In this document: piece by piece, positions 18,984-28,471 of the stretch
Layout of the letters: each line of letters starts with the position of its first letter
How positions within the stretch are numbered: position 1 is the first letter of the stretch
Assembly: GCA_013316435.1 (NCBI GenBank)
Contig: WSMR01000003.1
Coordinates: 1-41,800 of the forward strand
DNA: 41,800 nucleotides
From: Candidatus Saccharimonadota bacterium
GTDB lineage: Bacteria; Patescibacteriota; Saccharimonadia; Saccharimonadales; Saccharimonadaceae
Reading direction: 5' to 3'
The notes under the pieces: model-generated
The model's input: the letters and a program-made list of their open reading frames with translations, nothing else
Told to the model about the DNA's origin: nothing
The model's database searches: none
Translations under genes and position numbers: made by a program

Positions 18984-19027
18984 AACTTTGCGCGAGAGCC
19001 CCGTGATTGGCGTCGCGCAAAGTTTTT
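18984..19027 (+). terminator. Rho-independent terminator downstream of the Bce-like operon
   Basis: AACTTTGCGCGA...TCGCGCAAAGTT followed by TTTATT. Confidence 0.85.
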
Positions 19028-19072
19028 ATTGTAAAATCTTCAAAAACCAGCGATATCATATATAATATAATT

Positions 19073-19279
19073 ATGGTAAATTTAGATTTTGGGGAGATTA
19101 TCCTTTCAGCTATAGTTCCGATCTTCTACTTTGCGATGTGTGGGGTTGGCATTTGGTTTCTATGGCACGTGCGTGGGCGTCAGCCCGGTAATAGTCGTTA
19201 TTCAGTAATGATTTACAGCGGTATTGCGGTTTGCATCATTTTGATACTACTTGGTTTTAAGATTTTTGGGATCATGTAG
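19073..19279 (+). CDS. Small two-TM membrane protein (68 aa)
   Basis: MVNLDFGEIILSAIVPIFYFAMCGVGIWFLWHVRGRQPGNSRYSVMIYSGIAVCIILILLGFKIFGIM. TATAAT 6 nt upstream of ATG; nearly abuts rmuC. Confidence 0.7.
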   Translation: MVNLDFGEIILSAIVPIFYFAMCGVGIWFLWHVRGRQPGNSRYSVMIYSGIAVCIILILLGFKIFGIM

Positions 19280-19282
19280 GAC

Positions 19283-20431
19283 ATGGAGATTCTAACAGTT
19301 GTATTACTTTGTATTGCAATTGTGTTACTAATCGTTTTGATGTTACGACGCCCAGCGGTTGGCGGATCAAGGCAAATTGAAGAGCGCTTGATTCGGCTAG
19401 AAAGTGAAGTCGAGAAGCTTTCACCGCGGATTGAGAGCGAATTTCGGGAGAATCGACGCGAGATTTCAGAAAACTTTGGTCAAATACAAAAAACCGTTGA
19501 CACGAGAGTAAAAAGTTTGCAGGACGATAACTCTGCCCGGCTTGATCAGATGCGCCAAACCGTTGACGAAAAATTACAAGAATCAGTCGAAAAACGATTT
19601 AATGAAAGTTTTCGGCGGATTTCAAGTCAGCTTACGCAAGTCTATCAGGGTCTAGGTGAAATGAAAAATCTCGCAAACGGTGTCGGCGATCTCAAGAAAG
19701 TCATGGAAGGCGTAAAAACGCGCGGGATTTACGGCGAGGTACAGCTTGGAAATATTATTTCGGATAGTATGGCCAAAGATCAATACGTTGAAAATTTTGC
19801 GACTAGGAAGGGAAGTGCGGAGCGAGTTGAATTCGCGATTAAGATGCCAGGACAATGTGACGAGATTGTTTATTTGCCAATTGATTCAAAATTTCCAGTT
19901 GAGAATTATTCGCGGCTGGTGGCGGCTTATGACCACGGTGATAAAACAGAAATTGCTGGGTTTCGAAAGGAACTTGCCAAGGATGTCAAGACTCAGGCTA
20001 AGAAAATTTCCGAAAAATATCTTGACCCGCCAGCCACGACTGATTTTGGGATTATGTTTGTACCGACAGAAAGTTTATACGCGGAAATTTTGCGTATCCC
20101 GGGGCTATTTGATGAAGTGCGTCAAAAGATGCGCGTCACGGTCTGCTCACCTTCGACTTTGCCAATTATTCTGTCCGGTCTTACAATGGGGTTTCGTACG
20201 GTGGCAATCGAGCAGCGTAGCGCTGAAGTTTGGCGTACGCTTGGTGCAGTCAAAGCGCAATTTAGTAAATTCGGCGATCTGCTTGCGGCGACCAAGAAAA
20301 AACTTGAGGAAACTGCAAATAAAATTGGCAGCGCTGAGCACACTTCGCGGCAGATTGAGAAGAAGCTAAAAAATGTTGAGGCACTTCCGGAGAGTAGCAG
20401 TAAAGAAATTATTGGGGAGATTGAAGCCTAA
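19283..20431 (+). CDS. rmuC: DNA recombination protein RmuC homologue
   Basis: N-terminal TM helix, coiled coil, then RGIYGEVQLGNIISDSM...LPIDSKFPVENYSRL...FVPTESLYAEILR...VTVCSPSTLPIILSGLTMGFR. Confidence 0.9.
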   Translation: MEILTVVLLCIAIVLLIVLMLRRPAVGGSRQIEERLIRLESEVEKLSPRIESEFRENRREISENFGQIQKTVDTRVKSLQDDNSARLDQMRQTVDEKLQESVEKRFNESFRRISSQLTQVYQGLGEMKNLANGVGDLKKVMEGVKTRGIYGEVQLGNIISDSMAKDQYVENFATRKGSAERVEFAIKMPGQCDEIVYLPIDSKFPVENYSRLVAAYDHGDKTEIAGFRKELAKDVKTQAKKISEKYLDPPATTDFGIMFVPTESLYAEILRIPGLFDEVRQKMRVTVCSPSTLPIILSGLTMGFRTVAIEQRSAEVWRTLGAVKAQFSKFGDLLAATKKKLEETANKIGSAEHTSRQIEKKLKNVEALPESSSKEIIGEIEA

Positions 20432-21138
20432 TGGAAATTTGGCGCGAACTAGCGGCTTGGTTTATGCTCTTCATTGTCTACTCCTTTTTGGGTTGGTTCA
20501 TGGAGATGTTCATTACGATTGTATTCCATGGACGGGCTTATAATCGTGGGTTTTTGATTGGCCCGCTTTGTCCAATTTATGGAATTGCTGGCGTATTAAT
20601 TACCTTGATTGTTGGCCAACAGGAGAATATGCTGGAGATTTTCTGTGTAGTAATGATTTTTGGTGCGGTAATTGAATACACGACGAGCTATATGATGGAA
20701 AAACTTTTTCATGCTCGTTGGTGGGATTATTCGGATCAGCCGTTTAATGTTAACGGGCGCATTTGCTTGGGTGCAATATTTGGTTTTGGTGCACTGGGTG
20801 TGCTGGCAGTGAAGATTATTACGCCGTTCTTGTTCCATTTATTTTATAGTCTAGATAGTGTTTGGCTAATTTGGATTGCGGCAATCTTGGCAGTGATTCT
20901 AGTTTGTGATCTCATTATTTCGCTAAATCTAATTCTGCGTTTCAAGAAGACTACTAAAGCGGTTGATGGCGATGTTACAGAAGAGATTACCGAATACATT
21001 CGTTCGGTATTTAGTGAGCGCGGGCGATTGAATCGTCGCTTGCTAAGGGCGTTTCCGGAGATGAAGGTAAAGAAGCCTGAGCTGGGGAGAGTCTCCAAGA
21101 AAAACTCTAAAAAAGCCAAAGCCTCAGACTCGAAATAA
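20431..21138 (+). CDS. Putative ABC transporter permease-like membrane protein (PF06541/CmpB-like)
   Basis: FIVYSFLGWFMEMFITIVFHGRAYNRGFLIGPLCPIYGIAGVL, YTTSYMMEKLFHARWWDYSDQPFNVNGRICLGA. Confidence 0.8.
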   Translation: MEIWRELAAWFMLFIVYSFLGWFMEMFITIVFHGRAYNRGFLIGPLCPIYGIAGVLITLIVGQQENMLEIFCVVMIFGAVIEYTTSYMMEKLFHARWWDYSDQPFNVNGRICLGAIFGFGALGVLAVKIITPFLFHLFYSLDSVWLIWIAAILAVILVCDLIISLNLILRFKKTTKAVDGDVTEEITEYIRSVFSERGRLNRRLLRAFPEMKVKKPELGRVSKKNSKKAKASDSK

Positions 21139-21166
21139 TTATTGAAAAGTGTATAATATATTATAT

Positions 21167-22156
21167 ATGTACGATAAGTTGCAGAAGTTTTTGGTGGGCA
21201 AAAGTCGGATTTGTATTATCCAGGCGGAGAATCCCGATGGAGATTCGCTGGGGTCGGCGATTGCCTTGGATTATATTTTGGATCAAACCGAGAATTCTTT
21301 GTATTGCCCGGTTGATATTCCGGAATATTTGCACTATTTTGAGGATTGGTCGCGAGTTAGTGCGGAATTTGATTACAAAGCTGATGGCTACATCATTGTC
21401 GATACCGCGGCGAGCGTTTTGCTCTCAAAACTTCTAAGTGATCTTGCAATTAAAAATTCACTTTATAGTAAACCGGTATTAGTGATCGACCATCACGAAA
21501 CCGAAGATGACCTTGACTTTCCGCATGAGAGTGTTATTGAAACTCGCCCGGCTTGCGCAGATTTGATTTATCAGGCAGCAAAAGCATGCGAGCTAAAAAT
21601 TCCTGAACCGGCTACCACGGCGCTTTATGCTGCAATTGCCTCGGATACTTTGGGGCTGGTAAGCGCGTCAGTAACGGCTGACACGATGTATACGATGGGC
21701 GATTTGATTAGGCTCGGAGCAAGTCCGGTTGAGATTGATGAGCGGCGTCGAGAGTTCATGAAGAAAACGCCACGCATCTTGGATTATAAGGCAGATTTGA
21801 TTAAGCGGATTGAGTATTCGCTTGATGGAGCGCTGGCAACGGTGCATATTCCGTTTGAGGAAATTCAGGAGTATTCACAAGAATATAATCCGAATGTACT
21901 AATTTTAGAAGAAATGCGTATGGTGGAAGGTGTTGAAGTTGCGATTGCGGTGAAGACTTATCCGGACGGTAAGGCAACGGGTAAGATTCGTACGCAAATT
22001 CCAGTTGCCGAACAAGTCGCGGGCTATTTTGGTGGCGGTGGACATGCCTATGCAGCAGGGTTTCGGGTCTACGATATGAGTTATGAAGAAATTTTGACAG
22101 ATTTAATAAAGATTTTGCCTGAAATTATGGAGCAAGCCAGCAATGATCATTCATAA
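21167..22156 (+). CDS. DHH/DHHA1-family phosphoesterase (NrnA-like)
   Basis: NPDGDSLGSAIALDYIL, VIDHHETEDD, C-terminal GYFGGGGHAYAAGFRV. Confidence 0.88.
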   Translation: MYDKLQKFLVGKSRICIIQAENPDGDSLGSAIALDYILDQTENSLYCPVDIPEYLHYFEDWSRVSAEFDYKADGYIIVDTAASVLLSKLLSDLAIKNSLYSKPVLVIDHHETEDDLDFPHESVIETRPACADLIYQAAKACELKIPEPATTALYAAIASDTLGLVSASVTADTMYTMGDLIRLGASPVEIDERRREFMKKTPRILDYKADLIKRIEYSLDGALATVHIPFEEIQEYSQEYNPNVLILEEMRMVEGVEVAIAVKTYPDGKATGKIRTQIPVAEQVAGYFGGGGHAYAAGFRVYDMSYEEILTDLIKILPEIMEQASNDHS

Positions 22157-22994
22157 AATCTACAATTGGATGAGCTTGGTTTGGCATAAAGTTTTTCATG
22201 TGCCAGTACGAATGGCGGTTGCAGAAGATAATAATGTCCCTAACCCGCGTCTTACGGTGGTCTTGCTTCATGGCATTGCCGCGACTTCTTGTACTTGGCG
22301 TAAACTTTATAAAGATGTTTCGCGCGATCCGGAATTAAATGACGTACGCTTCATCGCATTGGATCTTTTGGGCTTTGGTAAATCTCCGAAAGCTGATTGG
22401 CTGGATTATGATTATGATGATTATAGTCGCGCTTTGACTCGGACCTTGAAGCAACTTAAATTGAAGACTCCAGTGATTTTGATGGGGCATTCAATGGGTG
22501 GATTAATTGCTGCAAAGTACATGACCGAGAGTCATTCAGGAATTGATATTGAGGCGGGGATTTTAGTTTCGCCGCCACTGCTCATGGCTTCAGAAATGTC
22601 TCGGTTACCAGACCGGGTTTATATGAGTACGTATGGTTCGCTGCAGCAGCTTGCAAAAGATGTTCCGGCAGTTGACGCAATTGCGAGAATAATTGAACGA
22701 TTTAGTAATTTCGAGAAGCATTACTTGAAGACTCAAGCTTTTGAAAAATCGATGGAGAATATTATTTTGAACCATGATAATTATCAGACCTTTCGGCGAA
22801 TCAAAATTCCGACTTTGATTTTGCATGGTCATTTTGACCCGCTAGTTATGGGGACAAATTTGCGTAAAGTGGCAAAGGTGAACCGAGCGCTTACCTACCA
22901 AAGTGTCATTGCTGATCATGATATTACCGCAACGAAGCGGGTACGAATCATCCGAGAAATTAAGAAGGTGCTAAAAGATAATGAACAAGATTAA
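22143..22994 (+). CDS. Alpha/beta hydrolase
   Basis: VLLHGIAATSCTWRKLY, ALDLLGFGKSPK, nucleophile elbow ILMGHSMGGLIA, PTLILHGHFDPLV. Confidence 0.88.
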   Translation: MIIHKIYNWMSLVWHKVFHVPVRMAVAEDNNVPNPRLTVVLLHGIAATSCTWRKLYKDVSRDPELNDVRFIALDLLGFGKSPKADWLDYDYDDYSRALTRTLKQLKLKTPVILMGHSMGGLIAAKYMTESHSGIDIEAGILVSPPLLMASEMSRLPDRVYMSTYGSLQQLAKDVPAVDAIARIIERFSNFEKHYLKTQAFEKSMENIILNHDNYQTFRRIKIPTLILHGHFDPLVMGTNLRKVAKVNRALTYQSVIADHDITATKRVRIIREIKKVLKDNEQD

Positions 22995-24345
22995 ATTATA
23001 CAACACACTAAGTCGCAAAATAGAGACTTTTAGTCCGTTTGATCCCAAAGAGGTAAAGATTTATACTTGTGGTCCAACTGTTTATAGTCGACCGCATATT
23101 GGGAATTTTGCCGCTTACGTGTACTGGGATTTGCTGGTACGTGTTTTGGAAGCTAATCAATATGGTGTGAAGCGAGTGTTGAATTTGACGGACGTGGGGC
23201 ATTTGACCTCAGATGGCGATGAAGGCGAGGACAAGCTAGAGAAAGGCGCAAGAAAATCAGGCAAGAACGTTTGGGAAGTAGCCGAGGAATATATTGGCTA
23301 TTTTCAGCGCGATTTTCGTGCGTTGAATCTACGAGAACCAGCAGTTTGGGCGCGCGCGACGGATTATATCGAAGAGGATGAGGAACTGGTTAATGCTTTA
23401 GTGGATAAAGGTGTGACCTATGAGACAAAAGATGGAATTTATTTTGATACGAGTAAATTTCCGCGCTATGCAGATTTTGCCCGAATCGATTTGAATGGTC
23501 TTAAGGCAGGGAAGCGGGTGGAGTTTTCTGCCGAGAAACGTAATCCGTCTGATTTTGCCGTTTGGAAATTTATTCAGCCTGGTGAAAAACATGAAATGCG
23601 TTGGCGATTTCTTGAGTGTGATGGTTATCCCGGTTGGCATCTAGAATGTTCAAGTATTATTCATAGTGAACTCGGCGAGACGATTGATATTCATACTGGT
23701 GGAATTGACCATATTCCAGTGCACCATAGTAATGAAATTGCTCAAAGTGAAATGGCTTTTGAGAAGCGTTTGGCAAAATATTGGCTACATTGTAATTTTT
23801 TGACGATTGACGGCGAAAAGATTTCTAAATCGCTTGGAAATGTCTATACGCTAGATGATTTAGCGGAGCGAGGGTTTTCGGCGATGGATTTCAAGATGTG
23901 GGTTTTGCAGGGGCATTATCAGTCGGAACGTAATTTTAGTTTTCGCGACCTCGAGGCGGCGCGTCAGCGACGATTGAATTGGCGAAATCTAGTTGCAAAG
24001 TGCTACCAGAATGGTAATGAAGAGAATACTAACGGTGCAGATTTCCTAGCGGCGCTAGAGGCAGTGAATCAGAATTTGAACTCATCGGAAGCGATGGTTG
24101 CGATTGAAAATGCTAAGCATAGAGATTTGATTTTTTGGCAGAAAGTTGATCGGTTGTTTGGGCTGAAGTTAGTTGCTGACGCGCCGGATATTGATGAGGG
24201 GGCAAAAGAACTGATTTCGCAGTATCAAGCTGAGCGAGCCAAGAAAAATTATCAGAAATCGGATCAGCTGCGTGATGAACTGGCTGGGCGGAATTTGCGG
24301 ATAATGGAGCAGGGCGGAAGGCAGTATTGGCAGTATATTAAGTAG
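22981..24345 (+). CDS. cysS: Cysteinyl-tRNA synthetase
   Basis: YTCGPTVYSRPHIGNFAAYV, GYPGWHLECSSI, HTGGIDHIPVHHSNEIAQSE, KISKSLGN. Confidence 0.97.
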   Translation: MNKIKLYNTLSRKIETFSPFDPKEVKIYTCGPTVYSRPHIGNFAAYVYWDLLVRVLEANQYGVKRVLNLTDVGHLTSDGDEGEDKLEKGARKSGKNVWEVAEEYIGYFQRDFRALNLREPAVWARATDYIEEDEELVNALVDKGVTYETKDGIYFDTSKFPRYADFARIDLNGLKAGKRVEFSAEKRNPSDFAVWKFIQPGEKHEMRWRFLECDGYPGWHLECSSIIHSELGETIDIHTGGIDHIPVHHSNEIAQSEMAFEKRLAKYWLHCNFLTIDGEKISKSLGNVYTLDDLAERGFSAMDFKMWVLQGHYQSERNFSFRDLEAARQRRLNWRNLVAKCYQNGNEENTNGADFLAALEAVNQNLNSSEAMVAIENAKHRDLIFWQKVDRLFGLKLVADAPDIDEGAKELISQYQAERAKKNYQKSDQLRDELAGRNLRIMEQGGRQYWQYIK

Positions 24346-24369
24346 GGCTTTCGCTTTTCCTCTCTCCTC

Positions 24370-24570
24370 TCACCCCTCCCGTACCACACAGCGAACGGCA
24401 AAACCGTGCCCGCGGTAACTGTTATTCTGAGGGTAGACATTCGTCGGGAACGTATACAAGAAGTGGCCGTTTGTAGCAGAACCAGCAGTAGTAGACCACA
24501 AGTAGCCAGTTGTGACGCGTGCGACGATGAAGCCACCCGAGCGACCGTAGTGGCCCATACGGAGAAAGTT
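24370..24570 (-). pseudogene. Cassette A: startless C-terminal fragment of a FISUMP/C-type-lectin-like surface protein
   Basis: Minus strand NFLRMGHYGRSGGFIVARVTTGYLWSTTAGSATNGHFLYTFPTNVYPQNNSYRGHGFAVRCVVREG*. No domain body, start or SD. Homologous to 37916-38116. Confidence 0.75.
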
Positions 24571-24596
24571 GAGAGGATCTGAGATATAATAGCTTT

Positions 24597-25244
24597 ATGA
24601 ATAACTCTGTAAAGAAATTTGATTATAAAAAAGAATACAAAGAATTGTATCTACCTCCCCGAAAACCTCAGATTATAAAAGTTCCAAAGATGAACTACCT
24701 AGCGGTCCGTGGCAAGGGTGATCCCAATCAAGAAGAAGGTGAATATAAGAAGTCGATTAGCTTACTCTATGCAATTATTTTTACAATCAAAATGAGTTAT
24801 AAAGGCAGCCGTCAAATTAAGGGATTTTTTGAATTTGTGGTGCCACCTCTTGAAGGATTTTGGTGGCAGAAGAGCTGCGATGGCGGTAGTTTTGACTATT
24901 CGCGCAAAGATGATATGAGCTTTATTTCCGTAATTCGTCTGCCGGATTTTGTTACTAGGTCGGAACTTGATTGGGCTGTGGCGGAAGCCACCAAAAAGAA
25001 GCAGCAGGATTTTTCGCAAGTTGAGTTTTTGGAATATGATGAGGGGCTCTCGGTTCAGTGTATGCACATTGGTCCATATGACTATGAGCCTGCGACGATT
25101 GAGCTAATGCATAACTATTTAGGAGAAAACGAATACACACTAGATATTCAAAATCCGCGCTATCATCATGAGATTTATCTTAGTGATCCTCGTCGCTGTG
25201 CTCCTACAAGCCTAAAAACAGTAATTAGGCATCCAATTAAGTAA
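24597..25244 (+). CDS. GyrI-like small-molecule-binding domain protein
   Basis: PQIIKVPKMNYLAVRGKGDPNQEEGEYKKSI... CMHIGPYDYEPATIELMHNYL...HEIYLSDPRRCAPTSLKTVIRHPI resembles GyrI-like family proteins. TATAAT 6 nt before ATG. Confidence 0.75.
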   Translation: MNNSVKKFDYKKEYKELYLPPRKPQIIKVPKMNYLAVRGKGDPNQEEGEYKKSISLLYAIIFTIKMSYKGSRQIKGFFEFVVPPLEGFWWQKSCDGGSFDYSRKDDMSFISVIRLPDFVTRSELDWAVAEATKKKQQDFSQVEFLEYDEGLSVQCMHIGPYDYEPATIELMHNYLGENEYTLDIQNPRYHHEIYLSDPRRCAPTSLKTVIRHPIK

Positions 25245-25346
25245 GTTACGCGATGAAGAGCAGGTAGTTGCGCATCGGTTATTTTTTTGTGTTTTTGGCT
25301 TCTAAATTTTACCTGCAAAAATGTATAAAATACAACGATTATGCTA

Positions 25347-25401
25347 TTGACACGCTATATATAGTGTCTTAAAATGGTTATAAGACGCTAGATATGGTGT
25401 C
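25347..25401 (+). promoter_or_regulatory. nrdDG promoter (TTGACA-N17-TAAAAT) with two NrdR-box-like palindromes
   Basis: ACACGCTATATATAGTGTC (25350-25368) and AGACGCTAGATATGGTGTC (25383-25401), 33 bp apart; first overlaps TTGACA (25347-25352), with TAAAAT at 25370-25375. Confidence 0.75.
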
Positions 25402-25459
25402 AGGTCACAATTAAGCAAAAACAAACATAACTTTGAGCACAAAGTAGGAGGTATTTTTT

Positions 25460-27808
25460 ATGTTCAAAAAAATTGTTAAAAGAGATGGAAAAGTAGCAAC
25501 TTTCAAGCCGGAAAAAATCGCCGATGCAATTGCGAGCGCCGGTCTTGCAACCGAGGAGTTTAAACAGGATCGCGCCAAAGCTTTGACCGAGAAAGTTTTG
25601 AAGCGCGCAGAAGAAACAATCCATCAGCGCACTCCAAACGTTGAACAGATTCAAGATATCGTTGAGCAGGTTTTAATGGAGTCGGCTTTCAAGCGTACGG
25701 CCAAGGAATATATTACATATCGTCAAGAGCGTAACCGTATTCGTGAAGCTAAAAGCAACCTCATGAATATCTACAAGACGATTGCCGTGGCGGATGCTAG
25801 TGAAGATTCAGATGTGAAGCGTAGCAATGCAAATGTTGATGGCGACTCAGCTATGGGCAAAATGCTCCAGTTCGGCGCGGAAGGCTCAAAAATCTTCACC
25901 AAGAGTTTGCTTATGCGGCCTGAATACGCTGCCGCACATGATAATGGCGAAATTCACGTTCACGATCTAGATTTTTATGCTACCGGGACGCTGACTTGCT
26001 GCCAAACTGATCCACTGGAATTGTTCAAAGATGGCGGCTTTAATACTGGGCACGGACATTTACGCACGCCAAATTCAATCGCCAGTTATGCAGCGCTAGC
26101 GGCGATTATCTTGCAGGCCAACCAAAATGAGCAGCACGGTGGTCAGAGTATTCCGAATTTCGACTATGCGATGGCGGATGGTGTGAACAAAAGTTTTCGC
26201 AAAGCTCTTGAGCGCAACCTAAAGAAATATAATGAATTTGCCGATAAGCCAGTAAAGGCAGAAGTCCCGGCAGATTTGACCTATGGCGACGAAAAAGCTC
26301 TCAAAAAGACCAAAATTCCTGCTAAAGTTGTGCAGGTTTCAAAAGAAGATGTTGAGCGCGAGACTTTCCAGGCAATGGAAGGATTCATCCATAACCTCAA
26401 TACTATGCATTCACGCGCGGGCGCGCAGGTGCCATTTACGAGCATTAACTTCGGCACAGATGTTTCGCCGGCGGGTCGGCTAGTAAGCGCAGCCTTGCTC
26501 GATGCGACCGAGGCGGGTCTTGGGCACGGCGAGACGCCAATCTTCCCGATCTCGATTTTCAAGGTCAAAGAAGGCGTAAACTATAATCCGGAAGATCCAA
26601 ATTACGACCTTTTCAAGCGCAGTATGGAAGTAAGTTCAAAGCGTTTGTTCCCGAACTTTGTCTTTATCGATGCACCGTTTAATCTTGAAGGTTACAAGCC
26701 GGGCGACTATCATACCGAGATTGCTACCATGGGTTGCCGCACACGGGTCTATGGTAGTATTTTCCCAGAAAGTAACCATGTCACGACCGGTCGCGGGAAT
26801 CTTAGCTTTACGACGGTTAATCTAGTACGGATTGGTATTAAGCATGGCATTTGCCTAGGTGAGCGTAAAGAAGCGGACTGGTCGGGCTTTTATAAAGAGT
26901 TGGATGAAAAAATGGATCTAGTGCGTGACGAATTGCTCGAGCGCTATGAATTCCAAGCAAACCAGCATGTACGTAATTTCCCATTCTTGATGGGGCAGGG
27001 GAACTGGTTTGGTAGCGAAAAGTTGAATTTCAACGATACTCTGCGCGACGTGATTAAACATGGTACGCTTAGTATTGGCTTTATCGGCCTAGCGGAAGCT
27101 TTAGTAGCGATGACTGGTAAACATCACGGCGAAGATGAAGAGTCGCGTGAACTAGGGCTCGACATTGTCACGCATATGCGCGAACGTTGCGATTCTTACA
27201 GCAAGAGGTACAAGCTAAACTTTACTTTGCTGGCTACGCCGGCGGAAGGTATCGCAGGACGCTTTACGCGTATTGACCGTAAGGAATACGGCGAAATCAA
27301 GGGTGTGACGGACCGAGATTACTATACTAATAGTTTCCATGTACCGGTTTATCATCCAATTTCGGCCTTCGATAAAATCGAGATTGAGGCACCGTATCAT
27401 GCGCTCTGTAATGCTGGTCACATCACCTATATTGAACTAGATGGTGACCCGTCGCAGAATATTGAAGCTTTTGAAGCCGTGATTCGCAAAATGAAAGAAT
27501 CGGGAATTGGTTACGGTAGTGTAAACCATCCAGTGGATCGTGATCCAGTTTGTGGTTTCTCGGGTATTATTGAGGGTGATCGCTGTCCAAGTTGTGGACG
27601 CAAAGAAAGTGAAGGTGATGTTGCCTTTGAGCGCCTAAGAAGGATTACTGGTTACCTAGTTGGTAGTCTTGAGCGGTGGAACGATGGTAAGAAAGCCGAA
27701 GAACATGATCGCGTAAAGCACAACGTCTGTGGCGTCTACGATAAAGAAGAAAAATCGAAACGTGAAGCCGCCAAGCGCACGCAAAAGTCGATGACTGGAA
27801 AGAAATAA
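25460..27808 (+). CDS. nrdD: Anaerobic (class III) ribonucleoside-triphosphate reductase
   Basis: N-terminal ATP-cone (KIVKRDGKVATFKPEKIADAIASA), HVHDLDFY, C-terminal Zn site CGFSGIIEGDRCPSCG, glycyl-radical-type RRITGYLVGSLERWNDGKKAEEHDRVKH. Confidence 0.95.
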   Translation: MFKKIVKRDGKVATFKPEKIADAIASAGLATEEFKQDRAKALTEKVLKRAEETIHQRTPNVEQIQDIVEQVLMESAFKRTAKEYITYRQERNRIREAKSNLMNIYKTIAVADASEDSDVKRSNANVDGDSAMGKMLQFGAEGSKIFTKSLLMRPEYAAAHDNGEIHVHDLDFYATGTLTCCQTDPLELFKDGGFNTGHGHLRTPNSIASYAALAAIILQANQNEQHGGQSIPNFDYAMADGVNKSFRKALERNLKKYNEFADKPVKAEVPADLTYGDEKALKKTKIPAKVVQVSKEDVERETFQAMEGFIHNLNTMHSRAGAQVPFTSINFGTDVSPAGRLVSAALLDATEAGLGHGETPIFPISIFKVKEGVNYNPEDPNYDLFKRSMEVSSKRLFPNFVFIDAPFNLEGYKPGDYHTEIATMGCRTRVYGSIFPESNHVTTGRGNLSFTTVNLVRIGIKHGICLGERKEADWSGFYKELDEKMDLVRDELLERYEFQANQHVRNFPFLMGQGNWFGSEKLNFNDTLRDVIKHGTLSIGFIGLAEALVAMTGKHHGEDEESRELGLDIVTHMRERCDSYSKRYKLNFTLLATPAEGIAGRFTRIDRKEYGEIKGVTDRDYYTNSFHVPVYHPISAFDKIEIEAPYHALCNAGHITYIELDGDPSQNIEAFEAVIRKMKESGIGYGSVNHPVDRDPVCGFSGIIEGDRCPSCGRKESEGDVAFERLRRITGYLVGSLERWNDGKKAEEHDRVKHNVCGVYDKEEKSKREAAKRTQKSMTGKK

Positions 27809-28416
27809 TGTCAACTGATGCAGTACCGGCAGAGGAGCTGAACTATAGTGGCAAGGATGCGCGAGCCCAGGCGGAGGCTTGGGTTGCGCGAAAAGTCCAT
27901 ATTACGGCTAACACCGATGGCAGCGGCAAGATTCGACTTTCCGGCCCGCTTGAGCACGATAACATCGTGAATGGCTATGGTTTAAGGGCGATTCTGTGGA
28001 CGCAGGGCTGCCCAAACCATTGTCCGGGCTGTCAGAATCCGGAAACCTGGGATTTTAATGCGGGGCTGCTGGTTGATATCGACGAAATAAAACAACGCCT
28101 CAGGGCACTTCGAGGACAAGCGGGATTAACTTTTTGCGGTGGCGAACCGTTTGTGCAGCCAAGGGCCTGTAAGGAAATTGCGGATTGGTGTCGTCGGGAG
28201 CTAGGTTGGAATATTTGGTCGTTTACCGGGTTTACATATGAGCTGATCAAGGCTGAAGGTGGCGATAAATGGGAATTCCTCAAGAGTTTGGATGCACTGA
28301 TTGACGGCCCGTTCGTGTTGCCTGAGCGCGATTTGACCATGAAATTTCGTGGTTCAAAAAACCAACGCTTGCTGCATCTAGAGTATGGTACAGGGAAGAT
28401 TTTAGAGATAGAATAA
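27808..28416 (+). CDS. nrdG: Anaerobic ribonucleotide reductase activase (radical SAM)
   Basis: LWTQGCPNHCPGCQNPETWDFN (CxxxCxxC), GLTFCGGEPFVQP; directly follows nrdD. Confidence 0.93.
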   Translation: MSTDAVPAEELNYSGKDARAQAEAWVARKVHITANTDGSGKIRLSGPLEHDNIVNGYGLRAILWTQGCPNHCPGCQNPETWDFNAGLLVDIDEIKQRLRALRGQAGLTFCGGEPFVQPRACKEIADWCRRELGWNIWSFTGFTYELIKAEGGDKWEFLKSLDALIDGPFVLPERDLTMKFRGSKNQRLLHLEYGTGKILEIE

Positions 28417-28462
28417 GGGTCTAACCTTCTATTGTATCACAGATAGTAAATTTTGTCAATAG
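28417..28462 (-). repeat. Promoter-like repeated element, copy 2 (between nrdG and folA)
   Basis: Minus strand CTATTGACAAAATTTACTATCTGTGATACAATAGAAGGTTAGACCC; contains TTGACA-N17-TACAAT; shares 22 contiguous nt plus ends with 7438-7482. Confidence 0.65.
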
Positions 28463-28471
28463 GGAGAGAAG

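Noticed and set aside
24264-24536. Minus ORF 24264..24536 (90 aa) and neighbouring frame over cassette A
   Set aside because: Wrong frame; the FISUMP-like reading is in 24370..24570 minus.
25347-25401. Repeats upstream of nrdD as a CRISPR array
   Set aside because: Only two imperfect palindromic copies at 33-bp offset; NrdR boxes explain them better. No CRISPR array or cas gene was seen in the window.
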